41,198 nucleotides of DNA from an uncultured Oscillospiraceae bacterium (lineage in GTDB: Bacteria; Bacillota; Clostridia; Oscillospirales; Acutalibacteraceae): NCBI GenBank assembly GCA_900543555.1, contig UQRL01000021.1, positions 1-41,198 on the forward strand, in the 5' to 3' direction. Below, in pieces: positions 31,703-39,453 of the stretch (positions within the stretch are counted from its first letter, which is position 1; each line of letters begins with the position of its first letter). The notes under the pieces were generated by a model, which saw only the letters and a program-made list of their open reading frames with translations, was not told the DNA's origin and ran no database searches. The position numbers and the translations under genes were made by a program.

Positions 31703-31801
31703 AACAAAGAAACGCGCGCAGGGCACAAGGGGCGCGCCGGGACCAGCGGACCGGCGGGCTCCTTCCGCCTGTAACAGCGCAGGGAAAGGAACCGATCGCG
31801 T

Positions 31802-32743
31802 ATGGCCTATTACATCCGAAAAGTGGCGGGCTTTCTCGTCACCCTGTTCCTGGTGTCCATCCTCACCTTTGCGGTGTTCCAGATCCTGCCGGGGGACCCG
31901 GCGCTGGTCATTCTGGGTGTGGACGCCGACCCGCTGCAGATTGAGCAGCTCCATCAGGAAATGGGCATCGACCAACCCATCCACATCCGCTTCTTAAGCT
32001 GGATCGGCGGCGTGCTGCAGGGGGACCTGGGCACCTCTTACCGGTATCACCAGCCTGTCTCCAGCTTGATCGGGAACGCCTTCGGCGTGACGGTGCAGCT
32101 GGCCCTGTTCGCCCTGGTGCTCACTGCCGTGGTGGGTATTCCCGTGGGGATTTGGCTGGCCCATCACAGCAAAAAGCCCTATGCCATGCCCGTGTCCCTT
32201 CTCTCCCAGCTGGGGCTTTCTGTGCCGGCATTCTGCTTCTCTGTGCTGCTGATCAACATTTTCTCTGTGCAGCTGGGCTGGCTGCCCTCTATGGGTTACA
32301 CGCCCTTTACCCAGGACCCCGCCGCCTGCCTGAAAAGCCTGACCCTGCCCTCGGTGGCCATTGCCTTTGGCTCGGCGGCAGTGCTCATCCGCTATGTAAA
32401 GGTCAGCGTGATGGAGCAGGAGCGCCAAGACTATGTAAAGACCGCCCAGAGCAAGGGCGTGCCCTCCCGGAGGATTTTGAACGGCCACGTGCTGCGCAAC
32501 TCCCTCATTCCGGTGCTGACCATCTTTGGCATGACCATTACGGATGTGCTGGGCGGCAGCATCATCATTGAGAACGTGTTTTCCCTGCCTGGCATTGGGC
32601 GGCTGATCTCCTCCTCCATCAACTCCCGGGACCTGCCTCTCATCCAGGGCCTGGTGCTGTACCTGGCCATTATTGTGGTGCTGTGCAACTTTGTGGTGGA
32701 TGTGCTCTACTCCGTCATTGACCCGCGCATCCGGCTGAAGTAA
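31802..32743 (+). CDS. dppB: Peptide ABC transporter permease (DppB/OppB-like)
   Basis: The 313-residue membrane protein starts MAYYIRKVAGFLVTLFLVS. It has DppB-type features: LPGDPALVILG, a cytoplasmic coupling loop with KTAQSKGVPSRRILNGHVLR (the EAA-like region that docks on the ATPase) and GSIIIENVFSLPGIGRL. Six transmembrane segments are expected. AAAGGA lies about 11 bases before the ATG. It is followed 16 bp later by the second permease gene. The specific substrate is unknown, so the Dpp name is by family only. Confidence 0.92.
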   Translation: MAYYIRKVAGFLVTLFLVSILTFAVFQILPGDPALVILGVDADPLQIEQLHQEMGIDQPIHIRFLSWIGGVLQGDLGTSYRYHQPVSSLIGNAFGVTVQLALFALVLTAVVGIPVGIWLAHHSKKPYAMPVSLLSQLGLSVPAFCFSVLLINIFSVQLGWLPSMGYTPFTQDPAACLKSLTLPSVAIAFGSAAVLIRYVKVSVMEQERQDYVKTAQSKGVPSRRILNGHVLRNSLIPVLTIFGMTITDVLGGSIIIENVFSLPGIGRLISSSINSRDLPLIQGLVLYLAIIVVLCNFVVDVLYSVIDPRIRLK

Positions 32744-32759
32744 GAAGGGAGGGACCACC

Positions 32760-33590
32760 TTGCGATTCCGTGAGATCTTAAAAAAATGCCTGCACAATAA
32801 GAGTTTTATCACCGGCTCCTGCATGATTGGGCTGATGCTCCTCATTATGGTGGTGGGCTTCTTTTACCTGCCCTATGACCCCGATGCCATGGACACCCCC
32901 AACAAATTGCAGTTCTTTTCCGCGGCCCACCCCTTGGGCACCGACCAGTTTGGCCGGGATATCCTCAGCCGCATTATGGAAGGCACCCGGGTGTCCTTCC
33001 TGGTGGGCGCCCTGACAGTGGTTTTCGGCCTGGTTGTGGGCGGCACCATTGGGTCCATCGCCGGGTATTACGGCGGCAAGATCGACGAGGTCATTATGAA
33101 GCTGATCGACACCCAGATGGCCTTTCCCGGCGTGCTGCTTGCCCTGATGCTCATTGCGGTGTTTGGCAACAGCCTGCAGAATTTGATCCTGGCCCTGGGG
33201 GTCATGTCCATCCCCCGGTTTGCCCGCATCTCCCGCAGCGGATTCATCAAATACCGGGACGCGGAGTTCATCAAGGCGGCCCGCTCCCGGGGCGCCGGGG
33301 ACGGCCGCATTATCTTCCTGCATATCCTGCCCAATATTGTGCCAGAGCTGATCGTCACCAGCTCCTTGGGCTTTGCCGGTGCTGTGATGAGCGAGGCGGG
33401 GCTTTCTTACCTGGGGCTGGGCATTCAGCCCCCCACCCCCAGCTTTGGCAAAATGCTCAGCGAAGCCCAGGCGGAAATCCTCCAGGCGGGCTGGTATGTG
33501 CTGGTGCCCGCGGTTGCCATCACCCTGCTGGTGATGGGCTTTAATCTCATCGGCGACGCGCTGCAGGAGGTGACTCAGCATGGCAGATAA
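32760..33590 (+). CDS. dppC: Peptide ABC transporter permease (DppC/OppC-like)
   Basis: This 276-residue permease has a TTG start at 32760 supported by GGGAGGG. It shows HPLGTDQFGRDILSRIMEG, the DppC hallmark after the first membrane helix, then GYYGGKIDEVIMKLIDTQMAFP and the coupling loop KAARSRGAGDGRIIFLHILP. LSYLGLGIQPPTPSFGKML near the end is also typical. It overlaps the start of the next ATPase gene by 11 bp, which indicates coupled translation. Confidence 0.92.
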   Translation: MRFREILKKCLHNKSFITGSCMIGLMLLIMVVGFFYLPYDPDAMDTPNKLQFFSAAHPLGTDQFGRDILSRIMEGTRVSFLVGALTVVFGLVVGGTIGSIAGYYGGKIDEVIMKLIDTQMAFPGVLLALMLIAVFGNSLQNLILALGVMSIPRFARISRSGFIKYRDAEFIKAARSRGAGDGRIIFLHILPNIVPELIVTSSLGFAGAVMSEAGLSYLGLGIQPPTPSFGKMLSEAQAEILQAGWYVLVPAVAITLLVMGFNLIGDALQEVTQHGR

Positions 33591-34563
33591 AAAGCAGCCT
33601 GTGCTCTCCATTGAAAACTTGACCATGGACTTTGAACTGGGGAAAACCTGCCATGCGGTGCGGGACACCAGCGTGCGCATCGAGCCCGGCGAAATGGTGG
33701 CCCTGGTGGGGGAATCCGGCTGCGGCAAGACCATGACCGCCCTGGCGGCCATTGGCCTGCAGCCCCGGAACGCAAAGATCCCCCAGGGCAAGATCCTGTT
33801 CGACGGCTCTGAGCTGCGGGGCCTTACAGAGGACCAGTGGAACCAATACCGGGGCCGGAACATCGCCATGATCTTCCAGGAGCCCATGACCGCCCTGAAC
33901 CCCCTGATGAAGGTGGGCAGGCAGATTGCGGAGAACGCCCGCATCCATGGGGCCTCGAAAGAGGAAGCCAAAAGGCGCGCCCTGGAGGTCATGGGCCAGG
34001 TGGGCTTGCCCGACGTAGAGCGCCTTTACAATGAATATCCCCACCGGCTCTCCGGCGGCATGCGCCAGCGGGTGATGATCGCCATGGCTCTGGTCAACCA
34101 GCCGGAGCTCTTGATTGCCGACGAGCCCACCACCGCCCTGGACGTGACCATCCAAGCCCAGATTATGGAGCTTATCCGGCAGATGAACCGGGAGATGGGC
34201 ACCGCCGTTCTGCTGATCTCCCACGACCTGGGGGTGATCCGCCAGATGTGCACCCGGGTGTACATTATGTATGCCGGCCGTGTGGTGGAGAGCGGTGAGA
34301 CTAAAGAGGTGCTGGCCCACCCCCTGCATCCCTATACCAAAGGGCTGATTGCCTCCATCCCCTCCCTGGAGAAGCGGGGCCAGCGGCTCTCCTCCATCCC
34401 CGGCACCGTGCCGGCATTGGAGGACCGCTCTGAGCACGGCTGCCCCTTTTACAACCGCTGCTCCAAGCGCCGGGAGATCTGTGAAAAGGAAACGCCCCCC
34501 ATGGTGGTGCACAAAGGCCACATGGCGCTGTGCGTGGACGCAAAGGAGGAATTGGGACTGTGA
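33580..34563 (+). CDS. dppD: Peptide ABC transporter ATP-binding protein (DppD/OppD-like)
   Basis: This 327-residue ATPase has Walker A GESGCGKT, the Q-loop in [16 protein letters not shown], signature LSGGMRQRV, Walker [13 protein letters not shown] and the H-loop in ISHDLG. The C-terminal oligopeptide-transporter extension carries [15 protein letters not shown], the cysteine cluster found in this subfamily and suggested to hold an Fe-S cluster in some members. It overlaps dppC by 11 bp and the partner ATPase by 4 bp (GTGA). Confidence 0.94.
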   Translation: MADKKQPVLSIENLTMDFELGKTCHAVRDTSVRIEPGEMVALVGESGCGKTMTALAAIGLQPRNAKIPQGKILFDGSELRGLTEDQWNQYRGRNIAMIFQEPMTALNPLMKVGRQIAENARIHGASKEEAKRRALEVMGQVGLPDVERLYNEYPHRLSGGMRQRVMIAMALVNQPELLIADEPTTALDVTIQAQIMELIRQMNREMGTAVLLISHDLGVIRQMCTRVYIMYAGRVVESGETKEVLAHPLHPYTKGLIASIPSLEKRGQRLSSIPGTVPALEDRSEHGCPFYNRCSKRREICEKETPPMVVHKGHMALCVDAKEELGL

Positions 34564-35579
34564 GCGCAACAGAGAAAAAGGCCCCCCTTCTGGAGATCCG
34601 GGGCCTGACAAAGGAGTTCCGCCAGGGCAAGGACCGTGTCATGGCCGTGCACAAGATCGACCTGGACATTCAAAAGGGAGAGGTCTTTGGCCTGGTGGGG
34701 GAATCCGGCTGCGGCAAGTCCACCTTTGGGCAGATGCTGGTCCACCTGCTGGACCCCACCTCCGGCACCATCCGGCTGGAGGGGAAGGACATCACCCGCC
34801 CGCCCCGCCGGGAGCGGAAGGACCTGTGCAAGCGGATGCAGATTGTCTTCCAGGACCCCTACTCCTCCATCGACCCCAACAAGACCATCGGCTGGCTCAT
34901 TGAAGAGCCTTTGAAGATCCACGGCATTGGCAAGACCAAGCAGGAGCGGGCCGAGAAGGTCAGCCAGGTGTTAAAGGCCGTGGGCCTGGATGAAAGCTAC
35001 CGCACCCGCTGGCCCAACGAGCTCTCCGGCGGCCAGCGCCAGCGGGTGGCCATCGCCATCGCCCTGATCTTGGACCCGGACTTTGTGGTGTGCGACGAGC
35101 CCGTTTCCGCCCTGGACGTGTCTGTGCAGGCCCAGGTGCTGAACCTGCTGCTGGACCTGCGGGAGCTGTTCGGCCTGACTTACCTGTTTATCTCCCACGA
35201 CTTGAACGTGGTCTCCTATGTGTCCGACCGCATCGGCGTGATGTACCTGGGCAACCTGGTGGAGCTGGGGAAGGGGGAGGCCATCTCTCAAATGCCCCTG
35301 CATCCCTACACCGAAGCGTTGTTCTCTGCCTCTATGGAGGTGGAGGGCGACCGGGAGCGCATCATCCTTTCTGGGGACCTGCCCAGCCCGGCCCATCCCC
35401 CGGCTGGGTGCCCCTTCCACACCCGCTGCTTTGCCTGCACGGACCGGTGCAAGACGGAAAAGCCCCTGCTGCGGGAGTTTGAGGGCGGGCGGTTCTGCGC
35501 CTGCCACCGGGTGGAGGAACGCACCGGCCTAAAGCCGGTATCCCAGAATACAACCAGCAAGGAGGGAACAGCGGAATGA
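34560..35579 (+). CDS. dppF: Peptide ABC transporter ATP-binding protein (DppF/OppF-like)
   Basis: This 339-residue partner ATPase has Walker [25 protein letters not shown], signature LSGGQRQRV, Walker [12 protein letters not shown] and H-loop ISHDLN. The C-terminal cysteine cluster reads [15 protein letters not shown]. The start is taken as GTG 34560, which overlaps the dppD stop (GTGA) and has AAAGGAGGA about 10 bases upstream; an ATG further upstream lies deep inside dppD. Its stop overlaps the next gene by ATGA, so the phosphoesterase genes are coupled to the transporter. Confidence 0.93.
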   Translation: MSATEKKAPLLEIRGLTKEFRQGKDRVMAVHKIDLDIQKGEVFGLVGESGCGKSTFGQMLVHLLDPTSGTIRLEGKDITRPPRRERKDLCKRMQIVFQDPYSSIDPNKTIGWLIEEPLKIHGIGKTKQERAEKVSQVLKAVGLDESYRTRWPNELSGGQRQRVAIAIALILDPDFVVCDEPVSALDVSVQAQVLNLLLDLRELFGLTYLFISHDLNVVSYVSDRIGVMYLGNLVELGKGEAISQMPLHPYTEALFSASMEVEGDRERIILSGDLPSPAHPPAGCPFHTRCFACTDRCKTEKPLLREFEGGRFCACHRVEERTGLKPVSQNTTSKEGTAE

Positions 35580-36385
35580 AGACCGTAGTCCTTTCGGATA
35601 TCCATGTGGATATCAACCGGGAGTACCCCGTGGCACAGGAGTTTGCCCGGTATATCAAAGAGCAGGACGCCCGCCTGGCCATCATTGCCGGGGACGTGAG
35701 CGAGACCCAGCAGGAGACCCTGGATACCCTCAACACCATCGAGCAGCTCTCTGGGGCGCGGGTGCTGTTTGTGCCCGGAAACCACGACCTGTGGGGCCCT
35801 CCCGGCGACCCGGACCAGATTGCCGCCATCTATGACCGCTATGTTCAGGACGAACACTGCCTCTGCGGCCGGGACGTGGTGCTGGGGGACACGGTGGTCA
35901 TCGGCGATGTGGGCTGGTATGACTACTCCTTTGGAAGCGGCCGCTACTCCTTTGAGGAGTTTGAGAAGATGTCCCTGGCGGGCCGCACTTGGCAGGACTC
36001 CCTGCGCAACGCCTGGACCCGCGACAACCTGGGCCGCACCCAGTGGATGCTCTCCCGGCTGGAGGCCCGCATGGCCGCCTATCCGGACAAGCAGCTGGCG
36101 GTGGTGACCCACATGCTGCCGGTCAAGGACTTCACCGTGCCCGCGGAGATGGCCAACTGGTCCTACTTCAACGCCTTTTTGGGTTCCCGAAAGTTTGGGG
36201 AGCTGTACCGCCGCTACCCGGTGAAGGCCGCCGTCTGCGGCCACGTCCACTACCGCCGCAGCTTTGACAGGGACGGCATCCACTGGATGTGCCGCTGCCT
36301 GAACTACCACAGCGAGTGGCGTCCCCAAGATGGGGAGACCCTGCGGGAACAGATTGAGAAAGCGGCGGAGGTCATCGAGCTGTGA
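35576..36385 (+). CDS. Calcineurin-like metallophosphoesterase
   Basis: The 269-residue protein shows the dinuclear-metal motifs in order: D-x-H in LSDIHVD (7-12), GDVSE (about 41-45), GNHD (about 66-69), a His in VTHML and G-H-V-H in CGHVHYRRS near 225. The family hydrolyses phosphomonoesters or phosphodiesters. Its start overlaps the dppF stop (ATGA) and its end overlaps the next phosphoesterase gene (GTGA). The substrate is unknown; coupling to a peptide importer might be simple operon sharing or a link with uptake-derived phosphorylated compounds. Confidence 0.9.
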   Translation: MKTVVLSDIHVDINREYPVAQEFARYIKEQDARLAIIAGDVSETQQETLDTLNTIEQLSGARVLFVPGNHDLWGPPGDPDQIAAIYDRYVQDEHCLCGRDVVLGDTVVIGDVGWYDYSFGSGRYSFEEFEKMSLAGRTWQDSLRNAWTRDNLGRTQWMLSRLEARMAAYPDKQLAVVTHMLPVKDFTVPAEMANWSYFNAFLGSRKFGELYRRYPVKAAVCGHVHYRRSFDRDGIHWMCRCLNYHSEWRPQDGETLREQIEKAAEVIEL

Positions 36386-36900
36386 GCGCCTTTTTCATCG
36401 CCGACACCCACTTTGGGGACGGGAACATCCTGCGCTATGAGAACCGGCCCTTCGCCACAGTGGAAGAGATGGACCAGGAACTCATCCGCCGCTGGAACGA
36501 GAAGGTAGGGGAGGGGGATACCGTCTTCCATCTGGGGGATTTTTCCGCCCGGGGGGAAGAGGAGGACCGGGCCATCCTCTCCCAGCTGGCCGGGGAAAAG
36601 GTGCTGGTGTTGGGCAACCACGACCGGCACCGTGCCCCGGCGCAGTGGCGCTCTTTGGGATTTGAAGAGGCCGTTCCCTGGCCCCTGGTGTGGGAGGGGT
36701 TCTTCCTGCTCTCTCACGAGCCGCTGTATATCAACCGGAACATGCCCTACGCCAACGTGTTCGGCCATGTCCACGGCAACCCTGCCTACCGGGACGCGAG
36801 CGCCCGCAGCGTGTGCGTGTCCGTAGAGCGCACCGGGTTTGCCCCGCTCTCCTTTGAAGAGCTGCGGGAGCGCCTGCGCCAGGAAAACGAAAGCGTATAA
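36382..36900 (+). CDS. Small metallophosphoesterase (YfcE/MJ0936-like)
   Basis: The 172-residue protein begins (GTG) SAFFIADTHFGDGNI, where D-T-H is metal motif I. It continues with VFHLGDFSA (motif II), VLGNHDRHR (motif III), LLSHEPLY (His ligand) and VFGHVHGNP (motif V). Short phosphoesterases of this type often act on phosphodiesters or nucleotides. It overlaps the previous gene by 4 bp (GTGA) and is the last gene of the coupled chain, followed by a terminator. It is only distantly similar to its neighbour, so the two probably have different substrates. Confidence 0.88.
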   Translation: MSAFFIADTHFGDGNILRYENRPFATVEEMDQELIRRWNEKVGEGDTVFHLGDFSARGEEEDRAILSQLAGEKVLVLGNHDRHRAPAQWRSLGFEEAVPWPLVWEGFFLLSHEPLYINRNMPYANVFGHVHGNPAYRDASARSVCVSVERTGFAPLSFEELRERLRQENESV

Positions 36901-36935
36901 CCAAACGCCTTGTGCGAGTTGTTTTCATAGCTGTG

Positions 36936-36957
36936 GCCGCCCTTGGGGCGGCTTTTT
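36936..36957 (+). terminator. Intrinsic terminator of the peptide ABC / phosphoesterase operon
   Basis: GCCGCCC (36936-36942) and GGGCGGC (36946-36952) form a 7-bp stem with a TTG loop, followed by T5 (36953-36957). Confidence 0.87.
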
Positions 36958-36962
36958 CTTTG

Positions 36963-36993
36963 TTGACTTAAAGAAAGGTTTAGGTGCTATAAT
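36963..36993 (+). promoter_or_regulatory. Predicted promoter of the aldo/keto reductase gene
   Basis: TTGACT (36963-36968) is followed after 19 bases by TATAAT (36988-36993), which has a TGC extension (36985-36987). The long spacer is offset by the extended -10. The predicted leader is about 240 bases. Confidence 0.65.
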
Positions 36994-37004
36994 AAAAGCG
37001 AAAA

Positions 37005-37190
37005 CCGCGAAGCGGCGTAAAAGTTTTGCCAGCTTTTTCAAAAGCTGCGGAGCGCGAGGCAGAGCCTCGCGGCCTTCAAGAGCGACGCAGCCGCGCAAAA
37101 GAAAAGGTGGGAAACAGGAGCGAAGCTCCGCTTTTCCCGGGCCATTCGCTGGCGCCAGAGCCCTCGCAAACTTTTACAGCTCTTCGCGGG
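37005..37190 (+). repeat. Palindrome-rich intergenic element in the aldo/keto reductase leader
   Basis: Several small hairpins follow one another: CCGC-GAA-GCGG (37005-37015), AGCTTT/AAAGCT (37031-37046), CGCGAGGC-AGA-GCCTCGCG (37053-37071) and a nested stem GGGAAA/TTTCCC (37109-37138) enclosing GGAGC-GAA-GCTCC (37117-37129). Triloops GAA or AGA recur. The stretch reads like a dispersed REP- or MITE-type element rather than a riboswitch, but I cannot check for other copies in the genome. Confidence 0.5.
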
Positions 37191-37238
37191 ATTGCCCTGT
37201 TTTTTTCCTTCTATCTTTTTCAGAAAGGACGTGCTTCC

Positions 37239-38264
37239 ATGCAAACTGTCACCCTGGGCCGCACCGGCATCACTGTGAACAAGAACGGCTTTGGCGCTTT
37301 GCCCATCCAGCGTGTCTCCGCCGAATACGCCGGGATGCTCCTGCGCAAAGCCTACAACGCCGGCATCACCTATTTCGACACCGCCCGTTCCTACTCCGAC
37401 AGCGAGGAGAAAATGGGCCTGGCCCTTTCCGGCGTGCGGGGGAACATCATCATCGCCACCAAGACCCCTTCCACCACTGTGGAGGGCTTCTGGCAGGATT
37501 TGGAGACCAGCCTGCGCCTGCTTAAGACTGACTACATCGATGTGTACCAGTTCCATAACCCGGCCTTCTGCCCCAAGCCCGGCGACGGCACCGGCCTGTA
37601 TGAGGCCATGGAGGAGGCCAAGCGCCAGGGGAAGATCCGGTTTATCGGCATCACCAACCACCGGCTGGGCGTGGCGGAGGAGGCCGCCGCCTCTGGCCTG
37701 TATGACACCTTGCAGTTCCCCTTCTGCTACCTGGCCACGGACCGGGACATCGCCCTGGTGAACCTGTGCAAGGAGAACAACGTGGGCTTTATCTCCATGA
37801 AGGGCCTCTCCGGCGGGCTGATTACCAACTCCGCCGCGGCCTACGCCTGGCAGGCGGAGTTCGACAACGCCCTGCCCATCTGGGGCGTGCAGAGGGAGAG
37901 CGAGCTGGACGAGTTCATCTCCTACATCGAAAATCCCCCCAAGATGGATGGGGAGCTGAAAGCCGTCATCGAGAAGGACCGGAACGAGCTCATCGGCAAC
38001 TTCTGCCGGGCCTGCGGCTACTGCATGCCCTGCCCCGCGGGCATCGTCATCAACCAGTGCGCCCGCATGAGCCAGCTTATCCGCCGCAGCCCCTCCGCCG
38101 GCTGGCTCACCCCCGAGAGCCAGGCCATGATGATGAAGATTGAGGACTGCCTCCACTGCGGCCAATGCAAGAAAAAATGTCCCTACGGCCTGGATACCCC
38201 CACTCTGCTTCAGCAGAATTTGGAGGACTATAAGAACATCCTGGCGGGGAAGGTACAGGTGTAA
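37239..38264 (+). CDS. Aldo/keto reductase with C-terminal 4Fe-4S ferredoxin domain
   Basis: In this 341-residue protein the N-terminal (alpha/beta)8 barrel carries the AKR motifs: GFGALPIQRV, FDTARSYSDSEEKMG (catalytic Asp and Tyr), ATKTPSTT (catalytic Lys) and QFHNP with His, then GKIRFIGITNH. From about residue 265 two cysteine clusters follow, CRACGYCMPC and CLHCGQCKKKC, as in the ferredoxin-tailed AKRs of anaerobes. It likely transfers electrons between a carbonyl substrate, NAD(P)H and a low-potential carrier. AAAGGA precedes ATG 37239; the open frame upstream is only the palindromic leader. Confidence 0.93.
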   Translation: MQTVTLGRTGITVNKNGFGALPIQRVSAEYAGMLLRKAYNAGITYFDTARSYSDSEEKMGLALSGVRGNIIIATKTPSTTVEGFWQDLETSLRLLKTDYIDVYQFHNPAFCPKPGDGTGLYEAMEEAKRQGKIRFIGITNHRLGVAEEAAASGLYDTLQFPFCYLATDRDIALVNLCKENNVGFISMKGLSGGLITNSAAAYAWQAEFDNALPIWGVQRESELDEFISYIENPPKMDGELKAVIEKDRNELIGNFCRACGYCMPCPAGIVINQCARMSQLIRRSPSAGWLTPESQAMMMKIEDCLHCGQCKKKCPYGLDTPTLLQQNLEDYKNILAGKVQV

Positions 38265-38312
38265 CGCCTTTCCTCACAGAGTTTCTGGATATGAGAAAGG
38301 GAGATGCCTGCC

Positions 38313-38453
38313 ATGCTTCGCTGCGTGGATACCTTTTCAGAGATTCCCGCGCTGTTTCCAAGGGGCGTGTTTGAGCTTGCCGCTTGGCGGGCGTATGCCC
38401 AGGCCCACTTTGGAAGCGGCGCTTCCCTCTTTTCCCTGCTGAATCCCGCTTGA
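38313..38453 (+). CDS. Small hypothetical protein, 46 aa (uncertain)
   Basis: The frame starts ATG 38313 with AAAGGGAGA about 7 bases upstream and encodes 46 residues (MLRCVDTFSEIPALFP...SLLNPA) before TGA. It is too short to place in a family. It lies between the aldo/keto reductase gene and a terminator, so it may be a real small gene at the end of that transcript or the leftover of a longer one. No transmembrane helix or repeated motif is visible. Confidence 0.35.
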   Translation: MLRCVDTFSEIPALFPRGVFELAAWRAYAQAHFGSGASLFSLLNPA

Positions 38454-38465
38454 GGAAGGACAAAA

Positions 38466-38497
38466 GCCAGGGGCGCCCCAAAAGGGGCGCCCTTGGC
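38466..38497. terminator. Bidirectional terminator between convergent genes
   Basis: GCCAGGGGCGCCCC (38466-38479) and GGGGCGCCCTTGGC (38484-38497) form a 14-bp stem (one G-T pair) with an AAAA loop. On the minus strand TTTTG follows, so it serves the MBL gene best. On the plus strand the T-run is weak. Confidence 0.78.
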
Positions 38498-38511
38498 TGC
38501 TTCTTTATGCG

Positions 38512-39300
38512 TTACAGCTCGTAAACAGACCCATCGCTGGAGAAGGTCATCTGGCCACCCAACACAGCTTTGGCGGCGGCCAGTTCTCCTTCCCGGTCGT
38601 TGAGAATCTCCAGTCCGTGGTGGTAGAAGACCACTGTTCCAAAAGAGGAGCCGGAGTCCTTCAGCTCCTGGCAGAGCTGCGAGGCCCGGTGGTGGCCCGT
38701 CTCCAGAAAGACCAAGTCCGCCCCCTCCAGGTGAGGCCGTATCTCAGAGAAGTCCCGGAAGTCCCCGGAGAAGAACACCTTTTTCCCCTCGGCCTCCAAC
38801 AGGAAGGAGTAGCTCAGCCAGGGCTGGCCAGGGGCGGGCTCTCCCAGGTGGAAGTTGTGGAACGCGGTGAGCGTCACCCCGTCTTGGCGGTAGGCCACAC
38901 CGTCCCGCAGGAGGTGGGGCTCCAGGCGGAAGACGGTTTCATAGTGGCCCTCGCTGGCCAGCAGCATGGCCCGGACGCCCGCGTATACGGCCAGGTCCGG
39001 CAGGTAGAGCTGAATGCACTTGCCCCGCATGGCCGCCTCGTTTTCCGGAGAGAGCGTGCAGATCTTGCGGAAGTTCCACAGCAGGTGGGGCAGGCCGCCC
39101 ACATGGTCCATGTGGGTGTGGGTGATGAAGATGGCTTCTGTCTTTTTCTGGTCAATGCCCAGCAGGTAGGAGGAATAGCCGCAGTTTTCCCCCGCGTCGA
39201 TGAAGAACAGCCTGCCGCCGGTCTCCACGGCCACCGAGGTCTGGTGGCAGCCTGGATAGGGCTCTGTGCCAGAGCAGCTTCCCAATACAGTCAATTTCAT
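38512..39300 (-). CDS. MBL-fold metal-dependent hydrolase
   Basis: The 262-residue metallo-beta-lactamase-fold protein has the motif THTHMDHVGG (H-x-H-x-D-H, about 61-68), an early LGSCSGTEP loop, FFSGDFRD (metal-bridging Asp) and a later FYHHGLE His. The layout is like RNase Z/phosphodiesterase-type MBL enzymes rather than a beta-lactamase. The start is taken at plus-strand 39300 (MKLTVLGS), with AAAGGG 9 bases upstream; the longer frame to 39396 crosses the promoter. It is transcribed alone, divergent from the GH172 gene. The substrate is unknown. Confidence 0.88.
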   Translation of the reverse strand: MKLTVLGSCSGTEPYPGCHQTSVAVETGGRLFFIDAGENCGYSSYLLGIDQKKTEAIFITHTHMDHVGGLPHLLWNFRKICTLSPENEAAMRGKCIQLYLPDLAVYAGVRAMLLASEGHYETVFRLEPHLLRDGVAYRQDGVTLTAFHNFHLGEPAPGQPWLSYSFLLEAEGKKVFFSGDFRDFSEIRPHLEGADLVFLETGHHRASQLCQELKDSGSSFGTVVFYHHGLEILNDREGELAAAKAVLGGQMTFSSDGSVYEL

Positions 39301-39333
39301 AGAAAACACCCTTTCCCCAATCTTGTTTTTACC

Positions 39334-39362
39334 AGCATACCACAGGCGGGAAAAAAAGTCAC
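39334..39362 (-). promoter_or_regulatory. Predicted promoter of the MBL-fold gene
   Basis: On the minus strand GTGACT (plus-strand 39357-39362) and TATGCT (39334-39339) are spaced 17 bases apart, with a TGG extension before the -10. Confidence 0.6.
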
Positions 39363-39380
39363 GGGAAAAGGAAAAAGAGG

Positions 39381-39409
39381 TGGCAAGTTTTTGCAAATGG
39401 TGCTACAAT
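39381..39409 (+). promoter_or_regulatory. Predicted promoter of the GH172 gene
   Basis: TGGCAA (39381-39386) and TACAAT (39404-39409) are 17 bases apart, with TGC before the -10. It is divergent from the MBL promoter, about 20 bases away. Confidence 0.65.
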
Positions 39410-39453
39410 GGCCTCAAACAGCCTGCATGAGCGGGCAGAAGGAGGATGTTTGT

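Noticed and set aside
29990..31984. A 664-codon minus-strand frame opposite the substrate-binding protein
   Set aside because: The protein has no recognisable domain and overlaps promoter, hairpins and two good genes.
37026..37238. N-terminal extension of the aldo/keto reductase by 71 codons
   Set aside because: The extension translates the palindromic leader, has no ribosome binding site, and the AKR fold begins at MQTVTLG.
38617..39453. N-terminal extension of the GH172 protein
   Set aside because: This part is antisense to the MBL-fold gene and crosses both divergent promoters; ATG 39454 has a strong ribosome binding site.
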